Origin: Draconibacterium mangrovi
GTDB taxonomy: Bacteria; Bacteroidota; Bacteroidia; Bacteroidales; Prolixibacteraceae
DNA length: 64,000 nucleotides
Direction: 5' to 3'
Assembly: GCF_010586825.1 (NCBI RefSeq)
Contig: NZ_JAAAGB010000002.1
Coordinates: forward strand, 310,001-374,000
In this document: positions 38,402 to 46,262 of the stretch, piece by piece
Layout: each line of letters starts with the position of its first letter
How positions within the stretch are numbered: position 1 is the first letter of the stretch
The notes under the pieces: generated by a model
What the model saw: the letters and a program-made list of their open reading frames with translations, nothing else
The model's database searches: none
Told to the model about the DNA's origin: nothing
Translations under genes and position numbers: made by a program

Positions 38402-39694
38402 ATGAAGCGAAGTCTTTTTATTGTAACCATTCTGGTATTTTCTTTTTACGCTCTTCAGGCACAAATATCTTCGCCAGGAGCTGACGCCACAGATGTAACA
38501 CAATACCCGGTATTTCCGGAAACCGACGATATTTTTATTTTCTGTAGTAACGACTCTGCAGCTGTTGTTGGTGCTTTAACCGCCAGTACTGCACTGGCAG
38601 GAACAAAAACCTGGTTGTGGGAAAAGTACAATGAAACAAGCGGAGCGTTTAATGAAGAATACCAGGAAACTACCGACGCTGCTTCGTCGCAAATAACTGG
38701 TTTGGCCGATGGTTGTTACCGGATAACCATTACACAGGGAACAACTACTGAAATCGACCGTGCGTGGGTTTTTAATAACTGGATGTATGCCGCTGGAGAG
38801 CTTGCTCTTTCAGACTGCGAACATTTTGTAATGAATGCAGAAATGAAGTCGGCCGTGCTGACGTATTACGATTTAAGCAGCAACGCGCCACTTTCTGTGA
38901 ATAAAGATGTGCAGGTGGAATGGCTGGAAAATGGCGACCGCATTGCATCGATAATCAACTTAACGGTTTATGATCCGCCAACAGAAAATACAAACTACAC
39001 TATGCGTGTTTACGATAAATTCGACTGTGATGCGCAGGCTGTTGTTTTGTACGAGTCGATTGTTACCAAAGCCAGTTTTACTGCTAGCCCGATGGAAGGC
39101 GAAGCGCCGCTTGAGGTTACTTTCTCGAATAACTCTGAAAATGGAACACCGGGTTATTACGAATGGTATTTCTACCGCGATTTAAATGCTATAAAAGCGG
39201 ATTCGGACGGAACCGGAGCTCCGGTTGACAGTATCGATTTTGTAGCTTACGACGATGCACCTGTTTATACCTACGAAAACTCGGGAACATACATGGTGAA
39301 GCTGGTTTCAAAACACCTTTCCGACACGCAGACTTGTGCCGATACTGCTTATATGGAAGATTATATTGTGGTAGACACTTCGTTTATTGCCGTACCGAAT
39401 GTATTTACGCCAAACGGCGACGGAGTCAACGATGAGTTTGTGGTTCAGTTCTGGTCGATGCAAAGTATCGAGATCAGTATTTTCAACCGTTGGGGCAAAC
39501 GTGTACATTACTGGAAAAGTGGCGATGTACGTGGTTTTGATGATACCTACATTGAAACCGTTTGGGATGGCCGTATTATGGGAGGCCGTTACGCCAGTCC
39601 GGGAGTGTATTTTTACGACGTTGTGGGCCGTGGCCGCGATGGCGAAAAACGCAAAAAGCACGGATTTGTGCACCTGTTCCGAGATAAGGATTAG
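38402..39694 (+). CDS. Secreted PKD-domain protein with a type IX secretion (type B) C-terminal domain
   Basis: The product (430 aa) has a signal peptide (about 1-20, ending ALQAQ), a central region with a PKD-like domain (TASPMEGEAPLEVTFSNNS, then YTYENSGTYMVKLVS), and from about residue 330 the gliding-motility-associated C-terminal domain (VPNVFTPNGDGVNDEF, then ISIFNRWGKRVHYWK and GVYFYDVVGRG). That domain sends proteins through the type IX secretion system to the cell surface. So the organism should encode T9SS. The substrate-facing part is not recognised, and the function is unknown. Confidence 0.9.
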   Translation: MKRSLFIVTILVFSFYALQAQISSPGADATDVTQYPVFPETDDIFIFCSNDSAAVVGALTASTALAGTKTWLWEKYNETSGAFNEEYQETTDAASSQITGLADGCYRITITQGTTTEIDRAWVFNNWMYAAGELALSDCEHFVMNAEMKSAVLTYYDLSSNAPLSVNKDVQVEWLENGDRIASIINLTVYDPPTENTNYTMRVYDKFDCDAQAVVLYESIVTKASFTASPMEGEAPLEVTFSNNSENGTPGYYEWYFYRDLNAIKADSDGTGAPVDSIDFVAYDDAPVYTYENSGTYMVKLVSKHLSDTQTCADTAYMEDYIVVDTSFIAVPNVFTPNGDGVNDEFVVQFWSMQSIEISIFNRWGKRVHYWKSGDVRGFDDTYIETVWDGRIMGGRYASPGVYFYDVVGRGRDGEKRKKHGFVHLFRDKD

Positions 39695-39798
39695 GGACTA
39701 AAATTTCAAATTAGATTTATTATACCCGTCCATTATCTTCATGGAATGGAGAGAAAGGGGAGAGGTTAAAATTCAGAAAATTAAGTACATGTTTCAAA

Positions 39799-40743
39799 TT
39801 ATTCTGTAGTTTCAATAGTATCGTCAGCTAGTTCAGCTAACCGTGGAAATACATTGTATTCGTCGCCAAACTGCGCCAGAAACTCTATACTAAACGCCCT
39901 GAACGTATAACTTACCGGCAATAAAATTACGGCTCCAATATAAGGGATGGCAATAAGCAACAAGCCAATGCAACAGGTCATCAGAGCAAAGAAAATAACA
40001 GCGATACCAATTGCAATTCCCAGTACAAAAATAAACAGCCCGTAAAGGATAAACGGTAACGCCTTTTTACCAAACAGCATAAGGAATTTTCCCCAGCCTT
40101 TTAATACGCCAACACGGTGTTTGTACATAATAGGCACCACAAAGTCTTTCAGAAACAGCGATATGTATCCAAACACAATCAGGTAGCCGATAAACAGCAG
40201 TATCATTTGTGTAACTCCGGCGAAAATAACCGCCTTGGGAGCATGTGTAAGGTATAAATCTTTACCGGTAACAAAACAGTAGGCGGCAATTAAAACAAAC
40301 ACTGCAAAAGCGAACCAGCCCCAGAAGAACTCAAAAATAAAAAGCGAGTTTCCCTGTTTTCGGAATTCGTGCCAGGGTTTACTGATTTCGGCTTTATCGT
40401 GTGCTACATTATCGAGAAACATAAATTTTCCACGCGAACTCACCCAAATAATCATCGAAATTATAATAAACAGAATAACCAAACCTACAAGAATAAGGTT
40501 GGCCCAAATCGGGTTGTCGAGCAGCCAATCCCAGGCCGTTTGCGGAAAGCTGAAAAATTCGTCCCAGTTTGCATTGTTCCCGGTGCTGTTTCCCGATCCG
40601 CTGCCACCTCCACAATCGGTTAGCCCGGCCAGCCAGGCTGTAAATCCTACTTTTATCCATTTGTTAATGTCGAACGGTTGGAACAAGGCTTTTTTCATGC
40701 GGTCCCAACCTGCAGAAAGTGGTAGGCTGTAGCTGATTTGCAT
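39799..40743 (-). CDS. Polytopic membrane protein of unknown function
   Basis: The product (314 aa) starts with a soluble segment (SYSLPLSAGWDRMKKALFQPF) and has about five membrane helices (about 78-104, 135-160, 172-198, 225-250, 250-280). A Gly- and Ser-rich stretch (GGGSGSGNSTGN) near residue 45 is followed by an amphipathic part. I do not recognise the family. It is monocistronic and convergent with the T9SS cargo gene. The product is inner-membrane by topology. Confidence 0.65.
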   Translation of the reverse strand: MQISYSLPLSAGWDRMKKALFQPFDINKWIKVGFTAWLAGLTDCGGGSGSGNSTGNNANWDEFFSFPQTAWDWLLDNPIWANLILVGLVILFIIISMIIWVSSRGKFMFLDNVAHDKAEISKPWHEFRKQGNSLFIFEFFWGWFAFAVFVLIAAYCFVTGKDLYLTHAPKAVIFAGVTQMILLFIGYLIVFGYISLFLKDFVVPIMYKHRVGVLKGWGKFLMLFGKKALPFILYGLFIFVLGIAIGIAVIFFALMTCCIGLLLIAIPYIGAVILLPVSYTFRAFSIEFLAQFGDEYNVFPRLAELADDTIETTE

Positions 40744-41132
40744 GGCAGTAGTTTTTTGGTTTCCTGCAAGTTATAGCATTCGCTAAAAATTACCAAACCA
40801 AATGCCCATAAATAGCCCCACCCAAGCAAAATCCTTGTGTTGTCAGCTAGTGTATTTCGTTTTGTCCGGTAATTCTAATCCGGTGAAATTTTGAACTTCA
40901 AATTCGCATTAGTTTATTTCTATTCCTTATATTTGCTCCCTCAGGCAAACCTTTATTATATTGTGCGTATATTCACAGGGTGTATATATTGTAAATGTAC
41001 AAGCTGTATTTATCTTTACAGTTGAAATAACAAGTGTACGGATTCTGCGTTACGTTGAATAGTTATTGAGTTTATTACAGATATTCGGCCAATGGTGAAA
41101 GGCCCGGCCATTAAATCGAAAATTGTTGTTAT
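40744..41132. other. Divergent intergenic region with a -7 element
   Basis: No gene is seen in these 389 bp. TATATTTG at 40928-40935 on the plus strand is a good -7 element, but the start codon at 41133 is about 200 bp further on. The next gene would thus have a long leader or another promoter nearer. Confidence 0.35.
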
Positions 41133-41735
41133 ATGAAAAGGATATTTGCTGTAGTTGTATTGGTTTTTGTTGTGTTTAATACTTTCGCAAAAAAGGATGT
41201 AAATGCCTGGAAACAGGAGCAGACCCTGTCGAGCCAATACGCAAAATTTAAAGAAAACCTTAATTTCTGGAATGGATCTTATTTTTTGAAAGAGGATCAG
41301 TTGGATGATCTCTACGAAGCACTTACCGATACCATTGGTGTGCTGGAGAAAAGTTCGGAGCAGAAAAATGCGCAGATAAGAGACCTAAACAGCCAAATAA
41401 GCTCGAAAGATGCACAAATGAATACACTGCAGGAGCAACTCGACGAGAGTTTGAAGTTGCAGAACTCAATCGTGTTTTTAGGTATGAAAATAGATAAGAG
41501 CGCTTATTCGGTAACCATGTATTTGCTTATTGCCGGAGTTTTGGTTCTGGCCGGTTTTGTTTTCCTTTTATACAAACGAAGTCTTACAGTTACGCGCCGC
41601 ACCAAAAAAGATTACGATGAGTTAAAAGAGGAATACGAAACGCATAAAAAGAATGCACTGGAGCGTTACACCAAAATGAATATGGAATTGCATCAAACCC
41701 GCCTGGAGCTAAAGAAGGGCTCGATAAAATCGTAA
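41133..41735 (+). CDS. Signal-peptide coiled-coil protein with one membrane helix
   Basis: The product (200 aa) has a signal peptide (about 1-19), a periplasmic coiled coil (about 60-110; EKSSEQKNAQIRDLNSQISS and on), one membrane helix at about 124-148 (YLLIAGVLVLAGFVFLLY) and a cytoplasmic Lys/Glu-rich coiled coil. Similar Bacteroidota proteins are often annotated as tRNA (guanine-N1)-methyltransferase; nothing here supports that activity, since no SAM fold is visible. A structural or signalling role across the inner membrane is more likely. Confidence 0.7.
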   Translation: MKRIFAVVVLVFVVFNTFAKKDVNAWKQEQTLSSQYAKFKENLNFWNGSYFLKEDQLDDLYEALTDTIGVLEKSSEQKNAQIRDLNSQISSKDAQMNTLQEQLDESLKLQNSIVFLGMKIDKSAYSVTMYLLIAGVLVLAGFVFLLYKRSLTVTRRTKKDYDELKEEYETHKKNALERYTKMNMELHQTRLELKKGSIKS

Positions 41736-41770
41736 TTGATTACTAACAGAGAATACAAAATATATAATAA

Positions 41771-41806
41771 AAAAAGTCCTGCACTGTTTTCGGTGCAGGA
41801 CTTTTT
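41771..41806. terminator. Bidirectional terminator
   Basis: A perfect 14-bp stem (AAAAAGTCCTGCAC at 41771-41784, GTGCAGGACTTTTT at 41793-41806) serves the coiled-coil gene and the convergent peptidase gene. Confidence 0.88.
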
Positions 41807-41831
41807 TGTTGGTGTAAGGTTGAGGTAGGTT

Positions 41832-42623
41832 TTAATTGTTAGCCCTTATTTGTTTTCTCCATTTATTTTCGATTTGATTCATCTCCAGGTGATAAATTCT
41901 TTCAAATATCATTTCAGCTTCAGTACTTTTTGTGTTTGATAACGATTTAAATAATTCCAGGAATTTCTGTTTGCCAAACTCCCTGGTTAGAAATTCAACA
42001 AAAGATGCTGCTTGGCAGTAGTCTAAAGTAGCATTGTTCGAATTGCCAAATTCATCATATGAAAGAAGAGTTGAGATACTTTTTAATCCGTCCTTTTTGC
42101 TAAGCATTAAAAGAATTTCATTTGTACTTTTTGTTGGGTAGCCAATTAATCTTGAAAAAGCTTTGTCTCCAAATTGCTGGGATAGGTATACTGCTGTGCC
42201 TTCATCAATCAACGCCGGAGGTTGATTAAGTGTGTATCCCATAACATGCGACAATTCGTGATATGGATCCATCTGCACTAAATCATTAAATACCTCAACA
42301 ATATTATTATCAAATCCCCATCCAAAACCTTTGTGCCCGGTAAGATAATACTTTATTTGCTCATTCTTAAAAAGAAAAATATTGAATGATAAACTTGTTT
42401 CTATCTCAAAAAAATCGGAAATCTCGTGGTATGCTATTTCTCTTTTCTTCAGTAAATCTAATCTTGTTTTAGTGCCAAGATGTCCTTTGAAAGTGTATAG
42501 ATTGAAATGTTGTGAAGATGTTGATGTAAAAATCGAATCTTTGTTTGATAGCCATTCTGCCTCCTGTCCTTTAGTCATAAAAGGAATGAGGATTAGGGTG
42601 ATTATGAATATCCGTTTTTTCAT
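41832..42623 (-). CDS. Secreted zinc metallopeptidase (HExxH, peptidase MA-like)
   Basis: The product (263 aa) has a signal peptide (about 1-19, ending MTKGQ). The zinc motif is H122-E-L-S-H126, and Glu141 in PALIDEGTAVYLS is the expected third ligand of a gluzincin. This spacing fits the small peptidase MA-like group. The protein probably acts in the periplasm or outside the cell. Its codons are more AT-rich than those of its neighbours, and it sits next to repeat array C, so recent acquisition is possible but not shown. The substrate is unknown. Confidence 0.78.
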   Translation of the reverse strand: MKKRIFIITLILIPFMTKGQEAEWLSNKDSIFTSTSSQHFNLYTFKGHLGTKTRLDLLKKREIAYHEISDFFEIETSLSFNIFLFKNEQIKYYLTGHKGFGWGFDNNIVEVFNDLVQMDPYHELSHVMGYTLNQPPALIDEGTAVYLSQQFGDKAFSRLIGYPTKSTNEILLMLSKKDGLKSISTLLSYDEFGNSNNATLDYCQAASFVEFLTREFGKQKFLELFKSLSNTKSTEAEMIFERIYHLEMNQIENKWRKQIRANN

Positions 42624-42989
42624 TGCTTGCTCCTTATAATCTCCGAAGTTTGATAGTCTTGTAGGGGGTGTGGTGTCGCGTTAATTTGATCTTGTAGCTG
42701 TGCTTTTTGCGTATGTATTTTAATAGGGCGCATATTCAATGCGTTTTGGTTTTTATCGGAAGTTTAAAGTTAGCATTAAATAAATAAAACAACATAAGTT
42801 TAGTTCATTAGGATTTGATCCGTATAGGTTGGTGCAAAAACGAATCGGGTCCTTTTTTTTATTGGTTTAGCCCTGTGCCCTGCTATAAGCGGCTTTTTGA
42901 ATGTCAGGCAATTTTGCAGTCTTTGTAACTCGCTGATTTTAGGCTTCATGCATTCGTGTAATTGCTCAGCAAAAGTTGTAGCTTGCTTG
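42624..42989. other. Intergenic region before array C
   Basis: About 366 bp without a gene. The last 60 bp may be decayed monomers of array C (for example GCTTG at 42981 pairing with CAAGC at 43003). No clear promoter for the peptidase gene was seen. Confidence 0.35.
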
Positions 42990-43395
42990 TAACAGCGCTG
43001 CGGCAAGCAAAGAAATGTTGTGGCTCGTGCGTTGCACGGCTGCAATAAGCAAGAAATTTTTCTGGCGACCTTGTCGCACGGCTGCGATATACGAAAAAAG
43101 GTTGTGGAAGGCATGTCGCAATGTTGCAGCATGCGAAAAAATATTGTGGAAGGTATGTCGCAGTATTGTAATTAGGAAAAAATGTTGTTGCTCACCTGTT
43201 GCAGGGCTGTAACGTACAAAAAAGAATGAAGGAAGCCTGCTGCGCGGCTGTAAGAGGCAAGAAACTTTTATGGCGACCTCGCCGCACGGCTGCGGCATAT
43301 AAGAAAGAGTTTTGGAAGGCCTGTAGTGGCAATGCAATATTCGAAAAAAAAGTTGTGAGAGCACGTTGCGTGGCTGCGGTAAGGGAATTTGATTC
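42990..43395. repeat. Tandem array C: diverged 42-bp hairpin monomers with partly compensated stems
   Basis: At least nine monomers of 41-42 bp follow each other from about 42990. Several centre on a hairpin with a 5-6 bp stem and a 4-nt loop ending GGC: TTGCA-CGGC-TGCAA (43032), TCGCA-CGGC-TGCGA (43074), GTTGCA-GGGC-TGTAAC, GCCGCA-CGGC-TGCGGC. Both sides of these stems change together. Other monomers have lost clear pairing. Linkers share ACGAAAAAA-N2-TTGTGGAAGGC. Both strands stay partly open because of the period; I do not call a protein. A terminator separates the array from the EF-G-like gene. Confidence 0.82.
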
Positions 43396-43404
43396 GGTCG
43401 GACA

Positions 43405-43442
43405 TAAAAACAAAACCCCGATCCGTCAGCAGACGGACCGGG
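43405..43442 (-). terminator. Terminator downstream of the EF-G-like gene
   Basis: CCCGATCCGTC (43417-43427) pairs with GACGGACCGGG (43432-43442), one G-T pair, loop AGCA. On the minus strand it is followed by GTTTTGTTTTT. Confidence 0.88.
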
Positions 43443-43478
43443 ATTCATTAGTTATAGTAAAATGGATTAGAAAATGGT

Positions 43479-45635
43479 CTATTCTTCTTCCTGCTCGGCT
43501 TCGTAAGCTTTCAGCAGTTCTTCCTGCACGTCTGTAGGAACTTTTTCGTATCCGTCGAAATTCATTTTAAACACGCCTCTACCGCCGGTAATCGAACTTA
43601 GCGAAGTGGTGTATTTGAACATTTCTTTTTGCGGTACTTTAGCTGTAATTTTCTCCATGCCTTTTTCCGAGCCCATACCCATAATCATGGCACGACGTCC
43701 CTGCAGGTCGCTCATTGCATCGCCCATGCGGTCTGACGGTACCCAAACTTCAAGATTTAAAATTGGCTCAAGAATTTTAGGACCTGCACTTTTAAAGGCC
43801 ATGCTAAAGGCATTACGTCCGGCCAGTTTAAACGAAATTTCGTTCGAGTCAACCGGGTGCATTTTTCCGTCGTAAACATAAACGATAATATCGCGGGCAT
43901 ACGAACCGGTAAGCGGACCTTCCTCGATTTTCTCCATAATTCCTTTCAGAATAGCCGGTAGAAAGCGGGCGTCGATCGATCCGCCAACAATACTGTTCAC
44001 AAATACCAGTTTACCGCCCCAGTCCAATTTGTGCTCTTCAACCGCACGAACCGAAATTTTCTGCTCCTTATCGCCAAATTTAAACATGGTTTTAGGAGCA
44101 GCACCTTCTTCGTAAGGTTCAATAATCATGTGTACCTCGCCAAACTGTCCGGCACCACCCGATTGTTTTTTGTGGCGGTAATCGGCCTGAGCAGGTTTGG
44201 TAATGGTTTCGCGATACGGAATTTTTGGCTTCAGGTATTCCACTTCTACTTTGTGAACCTGGTCGAAATACCATTTTAATACGTTGAGGTGGTATTCGCC
44301 CTGTCCGTGTATCAATTGTTGTTTTAATTCTTTCGAGTACTCAATTACGTAAGTTGGATCTTCGTATTTGATCTTACTTAGGATTTCGCCTACTTTCTCG
44401 TCGTCGGAATCGTTAACAGCCTTAGCTGCTACAGTGTGGCGCGGCGTAGGAAATACAATCGGAGCAAATGCAGTTCCAATTTCTTTGGCTGACAGTGTTT
44501 GGTTGAATCGTGTTTCTTTCAGTTTAACGGTACAACCAAGGTCGCCTGCGTGAAGCTCTTCAACTTTCTCGCGGCTTTTACCATCAGGTACAAACACCTG
44601 CGATAAGCGTTCTTTGTTTCCGGTTTTTGAGTTGATGAGGTCTAAACCTTCTTTAACAATTCCCGACATTACTTTGAAATAGGTGATCTCACCAACGTGA
44701 GGCTCAACAGCAGTTTTAAAAACAAAAAGGCTTGGCGGTTGCGAAGCATCCATTGTTACCTCTTTTCCGGCAACAATTTTACCCATTTTCTTTTCCTTGG
44801 GTGTCGGAGCAATATTGGTAATAAACTCCATTAAGCGGCCAACACCAATGCTTTTCTTTGCACAGGTACAGAATACAGGAAACAGGGTAAGGTCGAGCAT
44901 TCCCAGCTTAATACCTTTGCGCATTTCGTCTTCGGTAAGTGTTCCTTTTTCGAAATACAGCTCCATTAAAGCTTCTTCGTTTTCGGCAGCTTTTTCAACC
45001 AGTTCGTTGTGCAGTTCTTCTGCTTTCTCCATTTCCGATTCAGGAATGTCGGAAATTTCAGGTTTACCGCTATCGTCTTTGTAGGTGTACATCTTCATTT
45101 TAAGTACATCGATAATAGACGAAAAGCCTGTTCCTGCATCAACAGGGTATTGTACTATGGTAGTTTTATTACCAAAAGTAGTTTTGCACTGATCAAGTGT
45201 GCTATCGTAATTCGAGTTTTCGTGATCGAGCTGATTAAAAACCACAACAAGTGGCGTGTGTGCGTTATCGGCATGGCGGGCTGCGGCCTCGGTACCGGCT
45301 TCAATGCCGTTTGATGCGTTAACCGTTAGTAAACCTAGTGCCGTAACACTTAACGACGAAACAACACCTCCGCACAGATCGTCCATCCCCGGGGTGTCCA
45401 TTATATTTATTTTTTTTCCGTTGTATTCGGTGTGCATCAGGGTTGAGAAAACAGAATTGCCATAATCCTGCTCTATCGGGTTGTAGTCGGATACGGTATT
45501 TTTTGAACCAACATCACCTTTACGTTTTATAATTCCACCCTCGAACAGCATAGCTTCTGCAAGGGTGGTTTTCCCACTGCCGGCATTACCAATTAGAGCA
45601 ATGTTCCGAACTTCATCGGTTTTGTAAACTTTCAT
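43479..45635 (-). CDS. Divergent elongation factor G-like protein (EF-G2 type)
   Basis: The product (718 aa) has the five-domain EF-G layout, with P-loop GNAGSGKTT (16-24). Its GTPase motifs are unusual. The switch II motif is DTPGM (80-84) where EF-G has DTPGH, so the catalytic His is Met84. The RGIT word of switch I is replaced by YGNSV (58-62). The base-specificity motif is NQLD (134-137) instead of NKxD. Domain IV keeps KQSGGAGQFGEVHM. This fits EF-G-like paralogues; Bacteroides has an EF-G2 reported to move ribosomes without GTP hydrolysis. Whether this protein is its orthologue is inference. Housekeeping fusA must lie elsewhere. Confidence 0.85.
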   Translation of the reverse strand: MKVYKTDEVRNIALIGNAGSGKTTLAEAMLFEGGIIKRKGDVGSKNTVSDYNPIEQDYGNSVFSTLMHTEYNGKKINIMDTPGMDDLCGGVVSSLSVTALGLLTVNASNGIEAGTEAAARHADNAHTPLVVVFNQLDHENSNYDSTLDQCKTTFGNKTTIVQYPVDAGTGFSSIIDVLKMKMYTYKDDSGKPEISDIPESEMEKAEELHNELVEKAAENEEALMELYFEKGTLTEDEMRKGIKLGMLDLTLFPVFCTCAKKSIGVGRLMEFITNIAPTPKEKKMGKIVAGKEVTMDASQPPSLFVFKTAVEPHVGEITYFKVMSGIVKEGLDLINSKTGNKERLSQVFVPDGKSREKVEELHAGDLGCTVKLKETRFNQTLSAKEIGTAFAPIVFPTPRHTVAAKAVNDSDDEKVGEILSKIKYEDPTYVIEYSKELKQQLIHGQGEYHLNVLKWYFDQVHKVEVEYLKPKIPYRETITKPAQADYRHKKQSGGAGQFGEVHMIIEPYEEGAAPKTMFKFGDKEQKISVRAVEEHKLDWGGKLVFVNSIVGGSIDARFLPAILKGIMEKIEEGPLTGSYARDIIVYVYDGKMHPVDSNEISFKLAGRNAFSMAFKSAGPKILEPILNLEVWVPSDRMGDAMSDLQGRRAMIMGMGSEKGMEKITAKVPQKEMFKYTTSLSSITGGRGVFKMNFDGYEKVPTDVQEELLKAYEAEQEEE

Positions 45636-46010
45636 AGTATATAAGTTTTATTGATTTATTTATTCTCGTTTTCTTCATCATTTTGAAGCGAGGTCATCAA
45701 AAATAGTAATAATTTATTAACAATCAAGAGGTAGAAATCAGGTGGAAAAAATATATAATCCGGCCCCTGTATAGTAATGGTGTTAATGCGCATCAAAACA
45801 GCTTTTTAAGTACTTTTGTTAATAATTGTTATAGTCTGAAATCATTATAAATAAGGGGGTGTAGCGAATTATCAGAATAGCATAACAATTATATCAATTA
45901 AAAAACATATGTCCTGTTTAAGCCCCTTTCAGCGCCCTTTTGGTTTGTTAATTAATTTAGAACAAATAAAAATAAGTGATAAAAATTCTTTTTTGTCTGG
46001 AATTTTCATT
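45636..46010. other. Intergenic region upstream of the cys operon
   Basis: About 375 bp without a gene. TATTTTTG (45698-45705, minus strand) is a -7 element for the EF-G-like gene. On the plus strand TACTTTTG (45811-45818) precedes an 11-bp perfect inverted repeat, ATAATTGTTAT (45822-45832) and ATAACAATTAT (45882-45892), 49 nt apart. This may be a small structured transcript or a regulator site. Confidence 0.35.
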
Positions 46011-46018
46011 TACATTTG
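46011..46018 (+). promoter_or_regulatory. -7 promoter element of the cys operon
   Basis: TACATTTG matches TAnnTTTG. A TTTG at 45992-45995 is 15 bp upstream, shorter than ideal. The transcript would start near 46025, giving about 36 nt before the leader peptide. Confidence 0.5.
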
Positions 46019-46023
46019 CACAG

Positions 46024-46039
46024 TGTGATATAAGTCACA
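46024..46039. promoter_or_regulatory. Crp-type operator TGTGA-N6-TCACA
   Basis: TGTGATATAAGTCACA is a perfect match to the CRP consensus palindrome. It overlaps the predicted transcription start, a position that favours repression. The Crp-type regulator at 29705-30334 has the recognition residues (Arg180, Glu181, Arg185) suited to such a site. Confidence 0.6.
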
Positions 46040-46060
46040 TAGAAATAATTTTAAAGCGCA

Positions 46061-46150
46061 ATGGTTAATACTTTCTCTAAAATAGCAATGATGAAAATGA
46101 CATGTATGATGTGTATGTGTTGTGATGTTATTGTTGTGCAGAGGAACTGA
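46061..46150 (+). CDS. Cys/Met-rich leader peptide of the sulfite-reduction operon
   Basis: The frame encodes 29 residues beginning MVNTFSKIAMMKM and continuing TCMMCMCCDVIVVQRN. Between codons 10 and 21 there are six Met and four Cys codons; the densest run is 46103-46123 (Cys-Met-Met-Cys-Met-Cys-Cys). An internal ATG at 46088 could also be the start. Such codon clusters before an intrinsic terminator mark attenuators, here fitting the end products of the operon (cysteine, then methionine). The stop codon is 32 bp before the terminator stem. Confidence 0.75.
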   Translation: MVNTFSKIAMMKMTCMMCMCCDVIVVQRN

Positions 46151-46215
46151 CCATAGATTGAAAATATTACTCGATTTGAAAGGCTCTTCTGTATTTGCAG
46201 AAGGGCTTTTTTTTT
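46137..46215 (+). terminator. Attenuator: intrinsic terminator with competing antiterminator pairing
   Basis: The terminator stem pairs 46183-46191 (GCTCTTCTG) with 46198-46206 (CAGAAGGGC), one T-G pair. Flanking A and T residues extend it, and nine T residues end it. The alternative stem pairs TGCAGAGGA (46137-46145, the last leader codons) with TCTTCTGTA (46185-46193), nine pairs of which two are G-U. A ribosome stalled on the Cys/Met codons would leave the first arm free, while one reaching the stop codon would cover it. So shortage of cysteine or methionine should allow read-through. Confidence 0.72.
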
Positions 46216-46262
46216 AGAATAATTCAGATGACAGAATGATAGTTTAAATAGTGATATGGCGT

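Noticed and set aside
41133-41735. tRNA (guanine-N1)-methyltransferase
   Set aside because: The protein is a signal peptide, coiled coils and one membrane helix, with no SAM-binding or knotted fold visible.
42966-43537. Several overlapping open frames across array C
   Set aside because: They follow from the 42-bp period. Two monomers of 41 bp break the frame, which argues against coding.
46137-46262. Riboswitch (SAM or cobalamin) before the cys/cobA operon
   Set aside because: No SAM or B12 box core is visible, and the leader peptide with alternative stems explains the region better.
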